Assembly (NCBI GenBank): GCA_947305045.1 | Contig: CAMZCW010000041.1 | Span: forward strand, 1 to 14,108 | Length of the DNA stretch: 14,108 bases | Direction: 5' to 3' | Origin: an uncultured Bacteroidales bacterium | GTDB lineage: Bacteria; Bacteroidota; Bacteroidia; Bacteroidales; UBA932 | Shown here: in pieces, positions 12,184 to 14,108 of the stretch | How the letters are laid out: every line of letters begins with the position of its first letter | How positions within the stretch are numbered: the first letter of the stretch is position 1 | Position numbers and translations under genes: made by a program | Notes under the pieces: generated by a model | Databases searched by the model: none | Told to the model about the DNA's origin: nothing | What the model saw: the letters and a program-made list of their open reading frames with translations, nothing else

Positions 12184-13104
12184 CTAAAACTTTACACCAA
12201 TTCGCATGCCCACAGCCGGCGTGGACGGGACACTGAAATTTCCGGCATAATTAAGCGGTATCACGGAAGGCTCGATACGCATGGAAATATCGTCCGAGAC
12301 CTCGAAATCCTGCATATAGGCAAAAACATTGGCGTCAACTATCTGCAGTACGTAGGAAATGGCGAAAAACAAAATGGAATAATCCCGGTAACGGCGATAC
12401 ACGTCACGATAGTACTTGGCGTTATCACCGGACCAGGGTGGCGTATCCGTTACCTGTTTATCTGTGGACGTAGCCTGATTGTGAATCCATTTCCAGCGCT
12501 GGTACTGGCGCGAATTGTCCACCCAGAAATGAACGCAGCCGGCCATCAGCCCCCAGTAAATAGGAACTTTCCAGGCTTCGCCGTTATAAATTTGCCCCAA
12601 TCCGGGCAGCAACAGGGAATAGACCGTGGCTTTGGCCGGGTCCGGCTTTTTGTCACTCTTGAACATAATGGCGCCGTCCATGAGCGAACCCCAATAGAAC
12701 AGGCCAGCGCCAACAAACGATAAAATGCTGTACGTCTGATACTTACTGTCCTGGGTACTCTTATACAGCTGATTACAGCGAATGCCGCCATATATGCCGG
12801 CGCCAATACCGCCATACACAATGGGAAGCTTCCAGTATTGCCGATTGTAAATTTGGTTGGAGCCCACGAACACAGCCGAACCAATGGTCAGCGTCTTGAG
12901 CGAAGCTTTATTTTTGCCGGCCAGCCCACCAAAGAATTCCTTGAAACTGAACAGGGCGGAAGAGTCTGTAGTGGCCTTCTGGGTGGTGTCCGCATAGGTT
13001 TGCGTGAAGGCATCACGCTTGAATTGGTCGTCCCGGTATTGGGCGGCCACCGGCCAGGCGGCAAGCAGGCTCAGCGCGGTAATAAACAGGCAGCGGAATT
13101 TCAT
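12184..13104 (-). CDS. DUF5683 domain-containing membrane protein
   Basis: This 306-residue protein belongs, by its context and by motifs such as LPGLGQIYNGEAWKVPIYWG (166-185), to the Bacteroidota family DUF5683, of unknown function. A signal peptide is visible (about 1-21, cleavage in VAA-Q), then a polar stretch and several hydrophobic segments (about 73-83, 94-108, 126-147, 160-195, 242-262), so it is probably embedded in a membrane. Two blocks look alike: QIYNRQYWKLPIVYGGIGAG (84-103) and QIYNGEAWKVPIYWGLMAG (171-189), pointing to an internal duplication. It starts inside the parB stop (four-base ATGA overlap) and precedes mltD by 5 bases. A structural or regulatory role linking segregation and cell wall is possible, but nothing in the sequence proves it. 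Confidence 0.85.
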   Translation of the reverse strand: MKFRCLFITALSLLAAWPVAAQYRDDQFKRDAFTQTYADTTQKATTDSSALFSFKEFFGGLAGKNKASLKTLTIGSAVFVGSNQIYNRQYWKLPIVYGGIGAGIYGGIRCNQLYKSTQDSKYQTYSILSFVGAGLFYWGSLMDGAIMFKSDKKPDPAKATVYSLLLPGLGQIYNGEAWKVPIYWGLMAGCVHFWVDNSRQYQRWKWIHNQATSTDKQVTDTPPWSGDNAKYYRDVYRRYRDYSILFFAISYVLQIVDANVFAYMQDFEVSDDISMRIEPSVIPLNYAGNFSVPSTPAVGMRIGVKF

Positions 13105-14036
13105 CGCGGATCCAAGGCCTTTAAAAACGCCTCTGCCTGGGTGTCGGATTCGAAACGGATGGTAACGGCGCTTCTACCGTCTTTGCCCCGACGCAGCGAG
13201 AGGCTGTTTTCGCCCACGTATCGGCCCAGATTTTCCAGAAGCCGATAATACATTTGCGGCAGTTCAACAGGCTCCGTGAGGGTTTTGGAAGTGGTAGTTT
13301 TGCTGCCCAAAGACTTGATTTTGTCTTCAAGCTGCCGAACGGACAGGCCGTTTTTGACGATCGCGTCACACAGGGCCTCCTGCAGGGCCGGATTTTCCAC
13401 GCCCAAAAGGACTTTGGCATGCCCGACGCTTACCAAACCCACCTTGAGGTCATGCTGTACTTTGGCGGGCAACTTGAGCAGCCGCAGCTGGTTGGCTACG
13501 GACGCACGTTTTTTACCCACGCGATCTGCCATTTGCTCCTGCGTGAGGCGGCATTCCTCCATGAGGCGCTGGTAGCTCATGGCCACCTCAATGGGATCCA
13601 GGTTTTCCCGCTGGATATTCTCCACAATAGCCATTTCCAGCATGCCCTGTTCCGACGCGTCGCGAATGTACGACGGAATCATGTCCATGCCGGCCATAAT
13701 GGAGGCCCGGTAGCGGCGTTCACCGCTGATAATCTGATACTTGCCGTCTCCTTTTCGACGAACGGTGATGGGCTGGATAAGACCGAAAGTACGGATTGAG
13801 TCTGCCAGTTCCCGCAATGCCTCGTTGTCAAAGTTCATGCGGGGCTGATACGGATTGGGTTCAATAAGCTCCACCGGGATGCGCAGCACATCCGAGGTAT
13901 CCTTAGGCTTAACCTCTGCCGTAACTACTTGTTTGTTAATGTACCCGACGGGCTTCCGGAGCTCTGTAAGGTCTTCTCCGCTGCCTAAAAGGGCGCCCAG
14001 GCCTTTCCCCAGGCCGAATTGCTGTTGCTTAGCCAT
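13101..14036 (-). CDS. parB: Chromosome partitioning protein ParB
   Basis: ParB binds parS sites near the replication origin, spreads on DNA as a CTP-dependent clamp and works with the ATPase ParA to move origins apart. The 311 residues contain the N-terminal ParA-contact motif GLGKGLGALLG (8-18) and the CTP-binding core with GERRYRASIMAG (105-116) and ENIQRENLDPIE (139-150). The helix-turn-helix follows at about 163-187 (LTQEQMADRVGKKRASVANQL), then a C-terminal dimerisation part. The start overlaps the parA stop by 8 bases, and the DUF5683 gene overlaps the parB stop by four. Chromosomal parAB usually lies close to oriC and parS, but no convincing parS was found in this window. Confidence 0.96.
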   Translation of the reverse strand: MAKQQQFGLGKGLGALLGSGEDLTELRKPVGYINKQVVTAEVKPKDTSDVLRIPVELIEPNPYQPRMNFDNEALRELADSIRTFGLIQPITVRRKGDGKYQIISGERRYRASIMAGMDMIPSYIRDASEQGMLEMAIVENIQRENLDPIEVAMSYQRLMEECRLTQEQMADRVGKKRASVANQLRLLKLPAKVQHDLKVGLVSVGHAKVLLGVENPALQEALCDAIVKNGLSVRQLEDKIKSLGSKTTTSKTLTEPVELPQMYYRLLENLGRYVGENSLSLRRGKDGRSAVTIRFESDTQAEAFLKALDPR

Positions 14037-14108
14037 TGTAGTTCGCGTTTTTATCCAGGACTTCCTTGGCCAGGTTCATGTAGTTGGCCGTACCGTTGTT
14101 CATAACAT
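14029..14108 (-). CDS. parA: Chromosome partitioning ATPase ParA, last 25 residues (5' truncated)
   Basis: The frame enters from the right edge and ends with TAA at 14031-14029, inside the parB start region. The visible end reads VMNNGTANYMNLAKEVLDKN and five more residues. This amphipathic helix fits the C-terminus of Soj/ParA proteins, and position directly before parB supports the call. None of the ATPase motifs lie in the window, so the identification rests on gene order and this short tail. Confidence 0.75.
   Translation of the reverse strand, partial: VMNNGTANYMNLAKEVLDKNANYNG

Overview
The window reads as a chromosomal segment of a member of the Bacteroidota, most likely a Bacteroidales species of fairly high G+C. 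Four things point there: the gene order parA-parB-DUF5683-mltD; the adjacent hpt-adk pair; promoters with the Bacteroidota -7 box TAnnTTTG; and start codons without recognisable Shine-Dalgarno sequences. Almost every base is coding. No gene-free stretch reaches 300 bases; the longest are 9489-9601 (113 bases) and 7754-7847 (94 bases). No rRNA, tRNA, CRISPR array, transposase or phage gene was seen.

Region 1 (1-380, plus) is the C-terminal end of a uridine/nucleoside kinase-like protein. Its stop codon overlaps that of the converging operon.

Region 2 (377-7753, minus) is the most interesting part: six tightly packed genes behind one recognisable promoter. In order of transcription they are an MMPL/RND-type exporter, a FakA-like fatty acid kinase, a DegV/FakB-like fatty-acid-binding protein, an uncharacterised GNAT-fold protein, PlsX and an acyl carrier protein. 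The FakAB, PlsX and ACP activities would convert free fatty acid to acyl-phosphate and then to acyl-ACP. The GNAT-fold protein is a candidate consumer of the acyl group and the MMPL protein a candidate lipid exporter. This is a plausible self-contained lipid salvage or lipid-building module. The fakA gene carries palindromic repeat units inserted in frame in the linker between its first two domains. Two of them form hairpins whose base pairs differ by compensatory changes.

Region 3 (7848-9488, minus) encodes a secreted protein with an N-terminal helix-hairpin-helix segment and a long beta-rich region that looks like an outer-membrane barrel. Its terminator overlaps the promoter of the lipid operon.

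Region 4 (9602-10727, plus) is hpt-adk, purine salvage and adenylate kinase, with its own TATATTTG promoter.

Region 5 (10772-14108, minus) is the end of parA, then parB, a DUF5683 membrane protein and an MltD-like lytic transglycosylase with LysM. Chromosome segregation genes are thus coupled to peptidoglycan remodelling. A hairpin between adk and mltD probably ends transcription from both sides.
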